Assembly: GCA_017506865.1 (NCBI GenBank)
Contig: JAFCMP010000223.1
Span: 496,001-560,000, forward strand
DNA from: Tribonema minus
Taxonomy: Eukaryota > Sar > Xanthophyceae > Tribonematales > Tribonemataceae
Length of the DNA: 64,000 nt
Direction: 5' to 3'
Positions 16,719-25,408 of the stretch are shown piece after piece (position 1 is the first letter of the stretch; each line of letters starts with the position of its first letter). Below the pieces are notes generated by a model. It was given only the letters and a program-made list of their open reading frames with translations. It did not search any database and had not been told where the DNA came from. A program made the position numbers and the translations under genes.

Positions 16719-18338
16719 ATGCCTTCGACCATCTATCTCCACCAGGCGTACAACTACGCCATCACCATCAAAGTGGTGTTGGTAACTCCCAACATGGACT
16801 CCACGTCCTATTACAAAATAAAAAGCTCGGATGCGGCCATCACCAGTAGTTACGTCGCGAAGAACACAGCCGCGCAGTACTTCACCTACTACAGCCTCAC
16901 ACCCAATACGCAGTACAACTTTCAGCTGCTCTATTACGACGGCGGCTATCACACCAGCGAATGGAATTACAGTACGCTGTCGGGAACCGGCCAGTACGCA
17001 GGGAACGGCTCCGTGACCGTCGCCACCAACGGCTACAACGGATCGTCCATGACCGTCAACGCGCAGATCGGCTATCTGGGCTCCAACGCGCCGTATCTGT
17101 ACGCGCTGAAAGCCGGCACGAGCAGAATCGCACTCGCCGCAACGACAGCCGTGCAGCCTATAACCGTCACGGGTCTCACGCCGGGCACGATGTACGTCTT
17201 CAACGTGCTGGCTTCCAATAACAATGGGGCTAGTTGGCTTTCCCTCATTATGAGCGACGTCGGCTACTACGCGACGCCCATGCCTGCAGGAACGACGGTG
17301 TCTGCCATCACTCAGGCCGTGAAGGGCTTCACTTGCAAGGTCAAGTTGACGACCATCGGCGTGGGCTACATCTTCCAGTACCGCCTCGCGTGCACCTCGA
17401 CTACAGGCACCACAGCTTACGCGGCATTCACTCCAGTTGCGAACACAGACGTCCTAGTAACCGCGACAGGGCTGACCCCCGGCGCTATCTATTCGTTCAC
17501 TCCGCAGTACTGCTTCAACTACAACACGACATGCACGACCTGGACCGCCCTCACCACCGCTTCGACTGTGACCATCCCCAGCACTCCAGTCGGCGGCACT
17601 GTGACGCCCGTGAGCAAGAATATGACGGCAATGAGGGTCACAGTGCCCTTCACATCCGGTTCGAACAGCCCCGCCTTGTACTCCTACGTCGTGCTGTTCG
17701 GCACCACCGTGACGACGATGCTAAACACGGTGCCGCTGACGGGAGCGACCAGCGAGGAGGTCGACGTTCACTACCTATTACCGTCCACGCCTTACTGGTT
17801 CGTACCTGCCTACGCTCCAAAGGGTACCACGACGTTCACGCAGACAGGCACTCCGGTGTCGATATCTACAGCAGACCTTCCCTCGCTCACTATCGCGTTC
17901 ACCAAGAGCTTTGCGAACATCGACGCGAGCGTCACTGCCCCGACGACGTACTTTTGGAGAGCATGCATCGACGGAACGTGTCCGACCAAGTGGATCACAG
18001 GCAACAGCGCATTCTCAGTGGCGAAGGGGCTTCCGCCTCTGACGACGAAGGCAGTTCAGTTAGAGTACAGCGATGACGGCATCACGTCCGCGGGCAACAG
18101 GGGGGCACAGCTCTGCACGACCCTCGATGCATCCCTCATTTCGCTGTCAGTCGCCGTGTGCAGCTCGTCCGTCACCGCGTCGTGGTCCGTCTCTGCATCC
18201 GTACCTGTGACCATTCCGCTACGCTTGCTGGGCAACGGCATCGACATGGGATCCATATGGGATTTATCAGGCAGCAAAGCGGTATCCACGAGTCCGAGTA
18301 CAAAGGTCAACTTCCAGATCGTCGAAGCGTCACATTAA
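16719..18338 (+). CDS. fibronectin type III-like repeat protein
   Basis: This 539-residue protein is rich in Thr, Tyr, Ser and Gly. It contains at least five repeats of about 85-95 residues, each ending in an LTPGTxYxFxxxY-like motif (SLTPNTQYNFQLLY, LTPGTMYVFNVLA, LTPGAIYSFTPQY, LLPSTPYWFVPAY). This is the F-strand signature of fibronectin III folds. No signal peptide is visible. Such proteins often act as surface adhesins or fibres on virions; that role is inference. Confidence 0.65.
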   Translation: MPSTIYLHQAYNYAITIKVVLVTPNMDSTSYYKIKSSDAAITSSYVAKNTAAQYFTYYSLTPNTQYNFQLLYYDGGYHTSEWNYSTLSGTGQYAGNGSVTVATNGYNGSSMTVNAQIGYLGSNAPYLYALKAGTSRIALAATTAVQPITVTGLTPGTMYVFNVLASNNNGASWLSLIMSDVGYYATPMPAGTTVSAITQAVKGFTCKVKLTTIGVGYIFQYRLACTSTTGTTAYAAFTPVANTDVLVTATGLTPGAIYSFTPQYCFNYNTTCTTWTALTTASTVTIPSTPVGGTVTPVSKNMTAMRVTVPFTSGSNSPALYSYVVLFGTTVTTMLNTVPLTGATSEEVDVHYLLPSTPYWFVPAYAPKGTTTFTQTGTPVSISTADLPSLTIAFTKSFANIDASVTAPTTYFWRACIDGTCPTKWITGNSAFSVAKGLPPLTTKAVQLEYSDDGITSAGNRGAQLCTTLDASLISLSVAVCSSSVTASWSVSASVPVTIPLRLLGNGIDMGSIWDLSGSKAVSTSPSTKVNFQIVEASH

Positions 18339-18347
18339 AATGTACAT

Positions 18348-18773
18348 TCAAATGATCTCCCCGCGGATCCTCAGCGCGAGGCGCAGGTCCTTGGAAAGGA
18401 TGGTGACGCGGTTCGCGTGAAGCGCGCACTCCCCGACGTCCTCAAACAGGCCGACCATGTAAGCCTCGGTCGCCTCCTGCAGCGCCATCACGGCCCCCCC
18501 CTGCATCCTCAGCCCCGGCTTCAACTCCTGAGCGACCTCCTTCACCAGCCTCTGGAACGGGAGCTTGCGGATGAGCAGCTCTGTGCTCTTCTGGTACATC
18601 CTGATCTCTCGCAGCGCGAGGGCGCCCGGGCGGAGACGGCGCTTCGTCTGCACGGTCCTGATCCCCTTAGCAGCGGCTTTCGATGGGTACTGCACAGCGC
18701 TCGCGTCGCCGTACAGGAATGTGCCGCCAAAAGAGGAAGCGCTCCTGCTGGGGAAGCTCTTGGTGCGCGCCAT
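18348..18773 (-). CDS. divergent histone H3 variant
   Basis: This 141-residue protein has a recognisable H3 histone fold: alpha N and alpha 1 ([20 protein letters not shown]), alpha 2 ([19 protein letters not shown]) and the C-terminal ALRIRGE. The tail keeps only MARTK, after which the modifiable H3 tail is replaced by an unrelated Ser/Ala/Tyr segment. Several core positions differ from canonical H3 ([18 protein letters not shown]). Two other H3 genes lie at 28040-28917. It could be a specialised variant, for example for viral chromatin or a virion role. Confidence 0.9.
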   Translation of the reverse strand: MARTKSFPSRSASSFGGTFLYGDASAVQYPSKAAAKGIRTVQTKRRLRPGALALREIRMYQKSTELLIRKLPFQRLVKEVAQELKPGLRMQGGAVMALQEATEAYMVGLFEDVGECALHANRVTILSKDLRLALRIRGEII

Positions 18774-18930
18774 GCCGTCCGGGTGATGTTTGTGTGAGAG
18801 TGAACTCTCCGGAAGATGTCAATTGGGATTTTCAAAATGGGAACTGTACCGCGCTGTAGGGAACTGGGAAAAAGTCCCACACGAGCCTGTGCAGTACTCC
18901 GGAAGGCGCCTCGCTGCGCCTTTCACTCAC

Positions 18931-19296
18931 TCAGGACCAGTACACCAGCTGTGACACGAGCTCCGCCGCGCTGACGAGGAAATCGTTGACGACCCCAATC
19001 CTGCGCTCGTCATATATATCCGGCTCGCCCCTGCACACCATAATTCGTGTGTCCCAATCTCTCCTGGCCGCAAACTCTTCCAAGGTGAGGCCGTCGAATT
19101 GGAGCTGAGCCAGGGAGACCTCGACCTCTCGAGCGTGCGCATTCTCGACCGCATGCTGCTGTGCCGCACGAATGAGGTACCACGCGGCTTGCAGCGCTTT
19201 GGCCCTCACCCTCTCGTCGCTGTCGGGCTTGCATCTCAGAAGCTCTGTCTGGGCCTCTGTGATCGCGTCGTGTGCTTGCGTCACAAACGAAGTCAT
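18931..19296 (-). CDS. hypothetical helical protein, 121 aa
   Basis: The start MTSFVTQ at 19296 is preferred because it is conserved in a truncated second copy at 19437-19538. The protein is helical (DAITEAQTELLRCK, ERVRAKALQAAWYLIRAAQQ) with a C-terminal LVSAAELVSQLV. No family was recognised. A short remnant of the exonuclease start runs divergently from 19295. Confidence 0.6.
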   Translation of the reverse strand: MTSFVTQAHDAITEAQTELLRCKPDSDERVRAKALQAAWYLIRAAQQHAVENAHAREVEVSLAQLQFDGLTLEEFAARRDWDTRIMVCRGEPDIYDERRIGVVNDFLVSAAELVSQLVYWS

Positions 19297-19423
19297 GGCG
19301 GAGAGTGAACGCATCAGCACTCCGGAGACTTCAACTGGGATTTTCAATATCAGTGTTGTACCGCGCAGTGAAGTGGGAGCTTTGTCCCATACCAGCCTGT
19401 GCGGTACTACGCCTCGTGAATGA
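19295..19423 (+). pseudogene. remnant of the exonuclease gene start
   Basis: MAESERISTPET is related at the DNA level to MATTECVNASHP, the start of the intact exonuclease at 19537. The frame then runs into promoter-like sequence and ends at 19423. It is best read as the debris of a tandem duplication. Confidence 0.5.
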
Positions 19424-19436
19424 GATCCCGCTCTGT

Positions 19437-19538
19437 TTACAGCACATTCGCCCTCACCTTCTCTTTACCGTCGCCCCTCAGACGCCCCGTCAGGGCCTCG
19501 AAGCTCAAATCGCCGACGCGCGCCGCGAACGAGGTCAT
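19437..19538 (-). pseudogene. truncated copy of the 18931-19296 gene
   Basis: 33 codons starting MTSF and ending KVRANVL before a TAA match MTSF...RVRAKAL of the intact gene. The remainder is missing. Confidence 0.55.
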
Positions 19539-20565
19539 GGCGACGACTGAATGCGTCAACGCATCGCATCCGGACTGCGTGGGCGGGCGAAGTCTTTCCG
19601 AGATCAATGCTCACCCGCGCGACGCGCGCATCCAGTTTCAGGATGAGGGACACGTTTACCGCGTCGACGGCACGTCCGCAGGATGGATATCCACCACGAC
19701 CCTCATCCACAAGCTCTTTCCTGAGTTCGACTCGGACGCCGTCATCGCCAAGATGATGGCTTCTAAGCGTTGGTCCGCCAGCAAGTACTTCGGCCAGTCG
19801 GTGGAAGAGATCAAGCAGGGTTGGGTCGACCACGCGGCGTCGGCAGCTGAGCTGGGCACCGCGATGCACGCGGACATCGAGAGATACTACAACAACATCG
19901 CCCCTGAGAACCCTGAGTGCAAGGAAATGGACTTGTTCCACGCATTCAGGAAGGCATTTCCCGATCTGGAGCCCTACCGGACTGAGATGACGATCTTCGA
20001 CGAGGACGTCATGATCTGCGGCTCCATAGACATGATATACCGCGATCCTCAGGTTCCCGGCGCCTTCGTCATCTACGATTGGAAACGCTCAAAGGCAAGT
20101 TCCGAGGCTCGAAGTCCGCCTGCGCAACGCCAAGCTTGAACTCATCATTCGATCTCAAGGGGACAGAATCTCCCTTTACTCACTGCGTGTACCAAACTAG
20201 CTCCATCGTTTACGCCGGTTCGACCACACTCTGATTGTTGCGATTCGCAGGAGATCAAGAGGTCCAACTTCTGGGAGAAAGGGAGCCACCGCCTGACGCG
20301 GCGCTTCGACAGCTGCAACTTCATCCACTACTCGCTGCAGCTCGCCATCTACAAGCGCCTTCTCCAGACGCGGTACGACATGAAGATCAACGGCACGTAC
20401 TTGCTCATACTTCACCCGAGTCAAGACACATTTCTGCGGATCGAGACGAAGGACGTCGACGACGTCGTGGAGGAGCTCTTCTTCGAGCGTCAGCAGGAGC
20501 TGGAGGCCGACGCGAACAAAGAAAATGTGGCCCCGAATGGTGCGAAGCGAGCCAAATTTGAATGA
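19537..20565 (+). CDS. RecB/YqaJ-like PD-(D/E)XK exonuclease, spliced (two exons)
   Basis: Exons are 19537-20094 and 20251-20565, giving 290 residues. Exon 1 carries the helical GTAMHADIERYY motif. It also carries the active-site core, ICGSIDMIY followed by FVIYDWKRSK, which is the Asp...(D/E)xK pattern of the nuclease fold. Exon 2 supplies the family's next motif, FIHYSLQLAIYKRLL (the Q motif), and VLLILHPS-like strand TYLLILHPS. Viral relatives process ends and recombine DNA during replication. The start codon overlaps the opposite-strand start of a gene remnant. The C-terminus ends in a basic KRAKFE. Confidence 0.85.
20095..20250 (+). other. intron in the exonuclease gene (156 nt, GC-AG)
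   Basis: The donor is AAG|GCAAGT and the acceptor GATTCGCAG|GAG. It is phase 0. GC-AG introns normally have such a strong donor consensus. A CTGAT near the acceptor could be the branch point. Without splicing the protein stops about 14 codons after the DWK motif. Confidence 0.85.
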
Positions 20566-20709
20566 ACGATACTTGCAGTCATGTGTCTCGACATGTCGCC
20601 ATCTCGAAGGGGCGCTTGCTGAAATGTCTGCGCGACAGTCGTAACTCGATGTGTCATCATCTCCGATAGGTGCTTGAAAATGTTTGTGAAGCATGACACT
20701 GCGACCTCC

Positions 20710-21081
20710 ATGCTCAGAGTGAAGCGACTGTCTTCCCGCGCGACGCTGCCCACACGTGCTGTCGGCGCTGTCGGTGCGGACCTGTACTCGGCTCACGATG
20801 CGGTGATCGCTGCGCACGACAACGCGCTGATTCATACCGATCTGCGGATACAGGTGCCGGAGAACACATACGGGCGGGTGACTGCCCAGAGACACCTTCC
20901 GCTGAAGAACAAGCTCGAAGTGTACGCCGGCGTCGTAGACGCGGGGAACTGTGACGACGTGTGCATCGTGCTGTTCAACCACAGCGATGCTGACTACGTA
21001 CTCAAGCAGGGGGACTGCGTCGCTCAGCTCATCGTAGAACGTGTGGTGATCGCGCGTATTGAAGAGTGTATGGATGCGTGA
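20710..21081 (+). CDS. dUTPase-like protein with degenerate active site
   Basis: About 123 residues starting MLRVKRLSS. Motif 1 (VGADLYSA) and motif 4 (KQGDCVAQLI) are clear. Motif 2 reads GRVTAQRH where the family has an RSS/RSG triad. Motif 3 keeps AGVVD, but the following DYRG-type residues are GNCD, and the tyrosine that selects uracil is absent. The C-terminal P-loop-like motif 5 is missing. The fold is probably trimeric dUTPase, but hydrolysis of dUTP is doubtful. ATG 20680 is an alternative start, inside a GAAAATGTTTGTG tract that may be the promoter. Confidence 0.75.
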   Translation: MLRVKRLSSRATLPTRAVGAVGADLYSAHDAVIAAHDNALIHTDLRIQVPENTYGRVTAQRHLPLKNKLEVYAGVVDAGNCDDVCIVLFNHSDADYVLKQGDCVAQLIVERVVIARIEECMDA

Positions 21082-21226
21082 AGCGGTAGCGTCGCAGCTG
21101 CGCATCGATGTGCGGTGCTCGCTGCCCCGGCAGAGGCAGCTCGAGCCGGACGAGGTTGCAATGCTCGAGTGAGCCAGGCCAAGCGCGGAAGAGCGGACAT
21201 AAAAACTAAGTGTTGCAGTGATAACC

Positions 21227-21568
21227 ATGTCTTGTCTCTACGCATCGCTGTCACACTTCCTACGCATGCCGCCGAACGATGTTCGACAGCGAGTCGTCGA
21301 CGCCTTGGTGCAGGCCGGAGATGAAGTCGTCGACGACCTCTCTGTGAGGCGTGCGGTGGAAATCGCAGAGGGCGTGTCGTACGAGGAGTACATTTGTAGC
21401 ATGAGGTCGCCATCGACGTTCGGCGGCGGCACAGAATTGGAGTTGGCGGCGCGATTGTTCGATCTCACCATCGTCGTGCACGGGCCGGGGCAGAACATCA
21501 TGCGCATCGGCGAAGGGCGTATGCACGTACCGTTGAGGTACACTGGAAGTCATTACGAGCATATGTAG
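21227..21568 (+). CDS. minimal OTU-like cysteine protease
   Basis: This 113-residue protein begins MSCLYASLSHFL, matching the catalytic-Cys helix of OTU proteases (D-G-x-C-L-F/Y-x-S/A-L). The middle has YEEYICSMRSPSTFGGGTELELAARLF, matching the W/F-GG-E-L-ALA segment. The end has GSHYEHM, with the catalytic His. The usual Asp/Gly ahead of the Cys is absent because the protein starts there, so an upstream exon is possible: a TGTTGCAG acceptor-like sequence lies just before. OTU enzymes remove ubiquitin and can blunt host defence. Confidence 0.65.
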   Translation: MSCLYASLSHFLRMPPNDVRQRVVDALVQAGDEVVDDLSVRRAVEIAEGVSYEEYICSMRSPSTFGGGTELELAARLFDLTIVVHGPGQNIMRIGEGRMHVPLRYTGSHYEHM

Positions 21569-21569
21569 G

Positions 21570-21824
21570 TCATGTTATTTTGTGTGTGCCGATGCCGAAC
21601 GTGCACGCGGGGCACCTATCGCCCAAGTCCGCGCCGAGCTCCACGAGCAGGATGGCGGGTCGATTGGGCCTTCCCATTTGCACGCTGGCGCAGGCGTGAT
21701 CCAGCGCGGTCCACCCTTGAAAGTCCTTGGCCCTCAGATTCGCCCCGCCGGCGATGAGGCTGCGAATCTGAGCCAGGCGCCCAGTGCCCGCTGCCACCAT
21801 CAGCTCCGTCATTCCGTCTTCCAT
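21570..21824 (-). CDS. short ankyrin-repeat protein, 84 aa
   Basis: It starts MEDGMTELMVAAGTGRLAQ. There are about two ankyrin repeats (IRSLIAGGANLRAKDFQGWTAL, then ILLVELGADLGDRC). Its start overlaps the end of the upstream frame at 21809-21976 by 16 bases in another frame, so the two could be a gene split by a frameshift. Confidence 0.5.
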   Translation of the reverse strand: MEDGMTELMVAAGTGRLAQIRSLIAGGANLRAKDFQGWTALDHACASVQMGRPNRPAILLVELGADLGDRCPACTFGIGTHKIT

Positions 21825-21976
21825 CTCGCCTCGCGCTTCAGTCTCTCCAGCGTGGGCGGCGGCTGGTCGATGGCGTCCTCGAATGGGCTGGCGCAGTCGC
21901 AGAAACGCGGGTCGCCCTCCGGCAAGTCGACCGACACCCAGATGGATCGCGTGTGCGTTGTGAGTGCGCGCAGCAT
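21809..21976 (-). CDS. small hypothetical protein, 55 aa, upstream of and overlapping the ankyrin frame
   Basis: MLRALTTHTRSIWVSVDLPEG starts about 20 bases after a CAAAAATGTTGTGC element on the same strand, which supports a real start. It ends in the first codons of the ankyrin frame. A programmed or accidental frameshift joining both is possible. Confidence 0.45.
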   Translation of the reverse strand: MLRALTTHTRSIWVSVDLPEGDPRFCDCASPFEDAIDQPPPTLERLKREARWKTE

Positions 21977-22110
21977 CCTCCTCCTTGCGCAGTTGCACAA
22001 CATTTTTGCGCACGCGCACGGAATGCAAAATGGGGATCTCGAAAATGGGAACGACACAGCACGTTTCTGCAGAGGCCATTATTCTCTCACTCTCATCACA
22101 ACCAGGCACG

Positions 22111-23406
22111 ATGCTGCGGGCTCACAAGAACGTGCAGAAGGCTCGCACAGCCCCACGTAGGCCAAATAGCCATCTACCTCTACTTCGTATCGCTAAGCCC
22201 GAGATCTACGCACAGATCGACTTCGCAAAGTCTGAGGCAGCTGGAATACCACGGACGAGACTGGAAATAGCGACACTGGGGTCGACGTTGCGCCCTTGGT
22301 GGCAGCATGACGCGGAGTGCGGCTGCAAGCATTCATGGCGATCACCCATCGGCGGCAGGGTGTCACAAAAGCAACAATGTGGTGTGTGCTTCGGAAAAAA
22401 CGTTCCCATCTGCATTCACAGGAGTTTGGAATTTCTGGCGCCAGGCATCGCGGCAGAATGGCATCCTACTAAGGCAAGTGGAATCACGCCCCACACGAGT
22501 CATCGGCATGCTGGAGTTTACATGAGAAGTGGCTGACGCAACATGCTCTTTGTCACTTTCCGACAACAGAACGGAGACTTGACACCATCAACCGTGACGG
22601 TCTCTTCCAGCAGAAAAGTCTGGTGGCGACATGAGTGTCTGTGCGGCCAAATCCATGATTGGGACGCCAAGGTGAAAGAACGCACCGGCCCCAACAGCAC
22701 CGGGTGCCCGCTGTGTTCGCCAGGCACGATCGTCATGTGCACATGCAGCTCCCTACTGGCCGTCAATGAAGAGCTGTGCAAGGAAATTGCGTGGGACGTT
22801 GATCCTGACAGATGTCACTGGTCAGAAGACCAACGTCGAGAGTTCACATCTCGTCTGCCTCCGGCATCGACTGTCTACTTGTGGTGGAGGTGCCTGAAGC
22901 ACGGGGTATGGCAGGCAATGTTGAGTAGCAGAACTAGCTCTCGTCCGTGTGGCTGTCCTGTGTGCCAGTCTTCGAAACTGGAAATGCTGTTGTCGGAGGT
23001 GCTGACGTCGATGCAGTTGGACTTCAGCGTCCAAGTGCGCCTCCCAGATATGCAGAACGGAGGTTTTGATGCGTATGTCCCATCGCTCGACTGCCTGATT
23101 GAGATGGACGGCACACATCATTTCATGCCCAAATCATTTGGGAGCAAGGCGCCAAACGCAGCACAGAACATGTTTGAGGATGCCCTTCGCCGTGACTTGT
23201 GGAAGGAGAGTCTCGCACGCAAGCACCGTAAGGATCTTCTGCGCATTCCGTACACACACGACACGGTTGAGCAGGTCGAGGCAGATGTGATTCATTTCTT
23301 ATCATCAGCTGCGAAAGCGAGGGCGGAGGGATGCGTGCAGTTCATGATGCACGTTGAGGGCACCATGTACAAAAACGCACGCAAGGATTACAATAAACCG
23401 CTTTGA
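22111..23406 (+). CDS. zinc-ribbon repeat protein with Vsr/DUF559-like nuclease domain, spliced
   Basis: Exons are 22111-22473 and 22570-23406, giving 399 residues. The N-terminal two thirds hold repeated Cys-rich modules of the treble-clef/zinc-ribbon type (CGCKHSW...CGVC; CLCGQIHDW...CPLC; CLKHGVW...CPVC). Each is preceded by a W/L-H-P-T-like spacer. The C-terminal part is a restriction-like fold: SSKLEMLLSEVL, FDAYVPSLDCLIEMDGTHHF (Asp...E-x-D), then LLRIPYTH. An intron-free relative lies at 26663-27955 and confirms the exon junction (HPTK|NGDL versus HPTRNGDL). Paired AATGGGAA elements lie upstream. It is probably a mobile or genome-defence nuclease. Confidence 0.8.
22474..22569 (+). other. 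intron in the zinc-ribbon nuclease gene (96 nt, GC-AG)
   Basis: The donor is AAG|GCAAGT, identical over its core to the exonuclease intron. The acceptor is CGACAACAG|AAC. It is phase 0. Removal rebuilds the HPTKNGDL motif present in the intron-free paralogue. Confidence 0.85.
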
Positions 23407-23462
23407 AAAAATTGTCCTCATTTCTCTTATGCCATTTTCTGCACTTTGCCTCCTTTGTTTCA

Positions 23463-25146
23463 TCATGCACTGATGGAAAATTTGACCACGTAGCTGGGTG
23501 AGCCGACAGTTCCATCGACACAGTACGCCATGGTCAACATGTCGAAGGTGTCGATCACCTCGCGCGTCAGCTTCCACTGCACAGAACACGGAAACGGAGC
23601 GAACGAGTCAGTATTGCGCGGCAGCAAGGTGGAAGACATGCATCGTGATCAGTGCGCAATTCTTGCATCAGCATCATAGTGCACCTCTGACCTGTTTGAG
23701 ACTTCCGAGGTAGAGCGCGAAGTCAGTACTCGTCGAAGACAGCCCGGTCTTGGAAATCGTTGCGGCAGTGCCGAATTGGATCGTAGCGTCATCGGAAGTA
23801 AAGCTCAGTACGTCCTTGGTGAGGGTCGCCGCAGTGCCCAGAGCCAGCTGAGCGGTGTCTGCGCCGAATGACAGCCCGGTGGCCGCCAGCGTGGCCCCAG
23901 TGTCTGCGGTCGTGTTCGTGCCGCCATCGACAAAGTAGGATTTGCCGTTGTCGACACTGACATTGACATTCGCATCCCAGGCCTTGAGACTGTCCGAGTA
24001 GTTCCACGTGACGGGAGAAGTTGACCCCAAAGTGATGCCGCCTCCGTCGCTTTGACCGATGGTAGTGTTGCCATTGCCCAGGACGATGTTCTTGTCCTCC
24101 ACATTGACAGTGCTCGTGGAGATCGTCGTGAGGTCCTGCGAACGAGGTAAACGAATGCGGATTAGTCATGTAGTGTAACAAGATGATGGTGTATGTACAG
24201 TCTTCAGCATATCTTTTTGAGCACTTACCCCCTGCACTTCGAGGTCTCCGCCCACGGTGAGTTTCCCGGTGACGGTGGAATCGCCCCCGAAGCGAGTGTC
24301 ACCGGCCACGTTCAATTTATAGGTCGTCGACGCAGCGATGCCGACGCCGATGTTGGCGTTGGAGAAGTTGACGGTCTGCGCGCCCGCGGCGGCGCCCGCT
24401 CCCAGGGTGAGCACTGGCTGGGCCACTCCCGCATCGGTGTAAGAGTTGAACTCGAAGGAGCCGGTTCCCATCGCGTTGTCCAGGAGATTGAGGGGGTCGA
24501 GGTTCAGCTGCAGGACGCCCGTGGACGAGCCCGCCAGGCCGTCGCCGTGCGCGTAGTTGTACTTGAGCGCGCTGTCGCACTTGGCGCCCGTTCCGCCGTT
24601 TGCCTGGTAGAAGCTGAGCTCGTCGCCCTGCACCGTGAGCACGCCGGAGACGTCCGTGTTGGCTGCCTTCACGAAGAGGCGATCGCTGGTGGCGTTGAGC
24701 TGTACGGCGGTGCCCGAGCCGCCAGTGCTGAGCGTCTGCACAGTGGCGGTAGTGCTACCGTCCTGGCCGACCCCCTTGGTGAACGCAGCGGAGTAGGAGG
24801 AGCCGAAATCCGCGCTCATGGTGGCCGCAACAAACTTGGCGTTCGCGGACGACAGCTCGGCGACCTTGACGCCCGCGCTCGCATCGGTGCCGTCGTTAAT
24901 CAGCACATCGAGGCGGCCCGCAAATGAGTCAGCGGCGGTCTCAACGGCGTTCAGCTTCACCATCTCAAAAGGGAGGGAGTCGCCCTTCGCGGAGCCCGTG
25001 GCCGCAGTGATGCCGTGAAGGGAATGGGTTACGGAGACGGCGCTGGTGGCGTCAGCTGCGCGCGCGGCCTGGTATATATTCCTGTTGAACACGTCGCGCG
25101 AGCGGGCATCACCGAACGACTGCATATTGGCGACCACAACACTCAT
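23463..25146 (-). CDS. fibre-like structural protein, spliced (three exons)
   Basis: Exons are 25146-24229, 24135-23692 and 23576-23463, giving 491 residues. The protein is rich in Gly, Ser, Thr, Ala and Asn. It has recurring beta-type repeats such as VAGDTRFGGDSTVTGKL and VGGDLEVQG, typical of trimeric viral fibre or needle proteins. The third exon ends it with TMAYCVDGTVGSPSYVVKFS. A shorter related protein with the same DV(V)FNR start motif lies at 29213-29788. A receptor-binding or virion-surface role is inferred from composition and repeats. Confidence 0.7.
23577..23691 (-). other. intron 2 of the fibre-like gene (115 nt, GT-AG)
   Basis: The donor is CAG|GTCAGA and the acceptor GTTCTGTGCAG|TGG. 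It is phase 0. A TACTGAC branch-like sequence lies about 30 bases before the acceptor. Confidence 0.75.
24136..24228 (-). other. intron 1 of the fibre-like gene (93 nt, GT-AG)
   Basis: The donor is GGG|GTAAGT and the acceptor TCGTTCGCAG|GAC. It is phase 0. A TGACTAAT branch-like sequence lies about 30 bases before the acceptor. Confidence 0.8.
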
Positions 25147-25408
25147 TGTGAAAGTAGTATTACCTTGATATCATGGGACACAGAAAAAAAACACTAGAAG
25201 AGCACCACATGGCATGGCACATGTGACACAATCAAAAAAGTGCGATGAGCCAAGGGGCTGGATGCACGGTCACGTCATGTATTGAGTGATGCTCGTCTGC
25301 TCGACCGGTGCACGTTTCTCTTGATAGAAAAGAATGGTACGTTGAGCCAGGGAGTCGACCCGGAGCCACATGGCGCGGTCCATCCTGACGCCGTGGGGCG
25401 CTGCTACG
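25147..25408. other. intergenic region of about 260 bp
   Basis: It includes an A8 tract at about 25183 upstream of the fibre-like gene and an ATCAAAAAAGTG tract. No gene or structured RNA was supported. Confidence 0.4.

Larger units (their letters stand above)
18796..19541. repeat. imperfect tandem duplication of a divergent promoter plus gene start
   Basis: Sequence from 18796 (GAGAGTGAAC...) recurs from 19301, an offset of about 505 bp. It includes the TGGGATTTTCAA stretch and the GTACCGCGC...GTCCCA...CCTGTGC...GTACT block. The coding part at 19196-19300 is likewise repeated at about 19440-19540, ending in GTCATGGCG. The second unit has lost about 260 bp. Each unit carries a CATG at which oppositely directed start codons overlap. 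Confidence 0.75.

Noticed and set aside
20710-21568. Splicing of the dUTPase-like frame into the OTU-like frame
   Set aside because: No good donor lies before the dUTPase stop, and the TGTTGCAG acceptor-like site alone is too weak.
21569-21590. TTATTTTGTGTGTGCC as a promoter element
   Set aside because: It lies within the end of the minus-strand ankyrin coding sequence and heads no credible gene.
24193-24927. Plus-strand frame of 244 codons opposite the fibre-like gene
   Set aside because: It is an antisense shadow without promoter-like element or domain.
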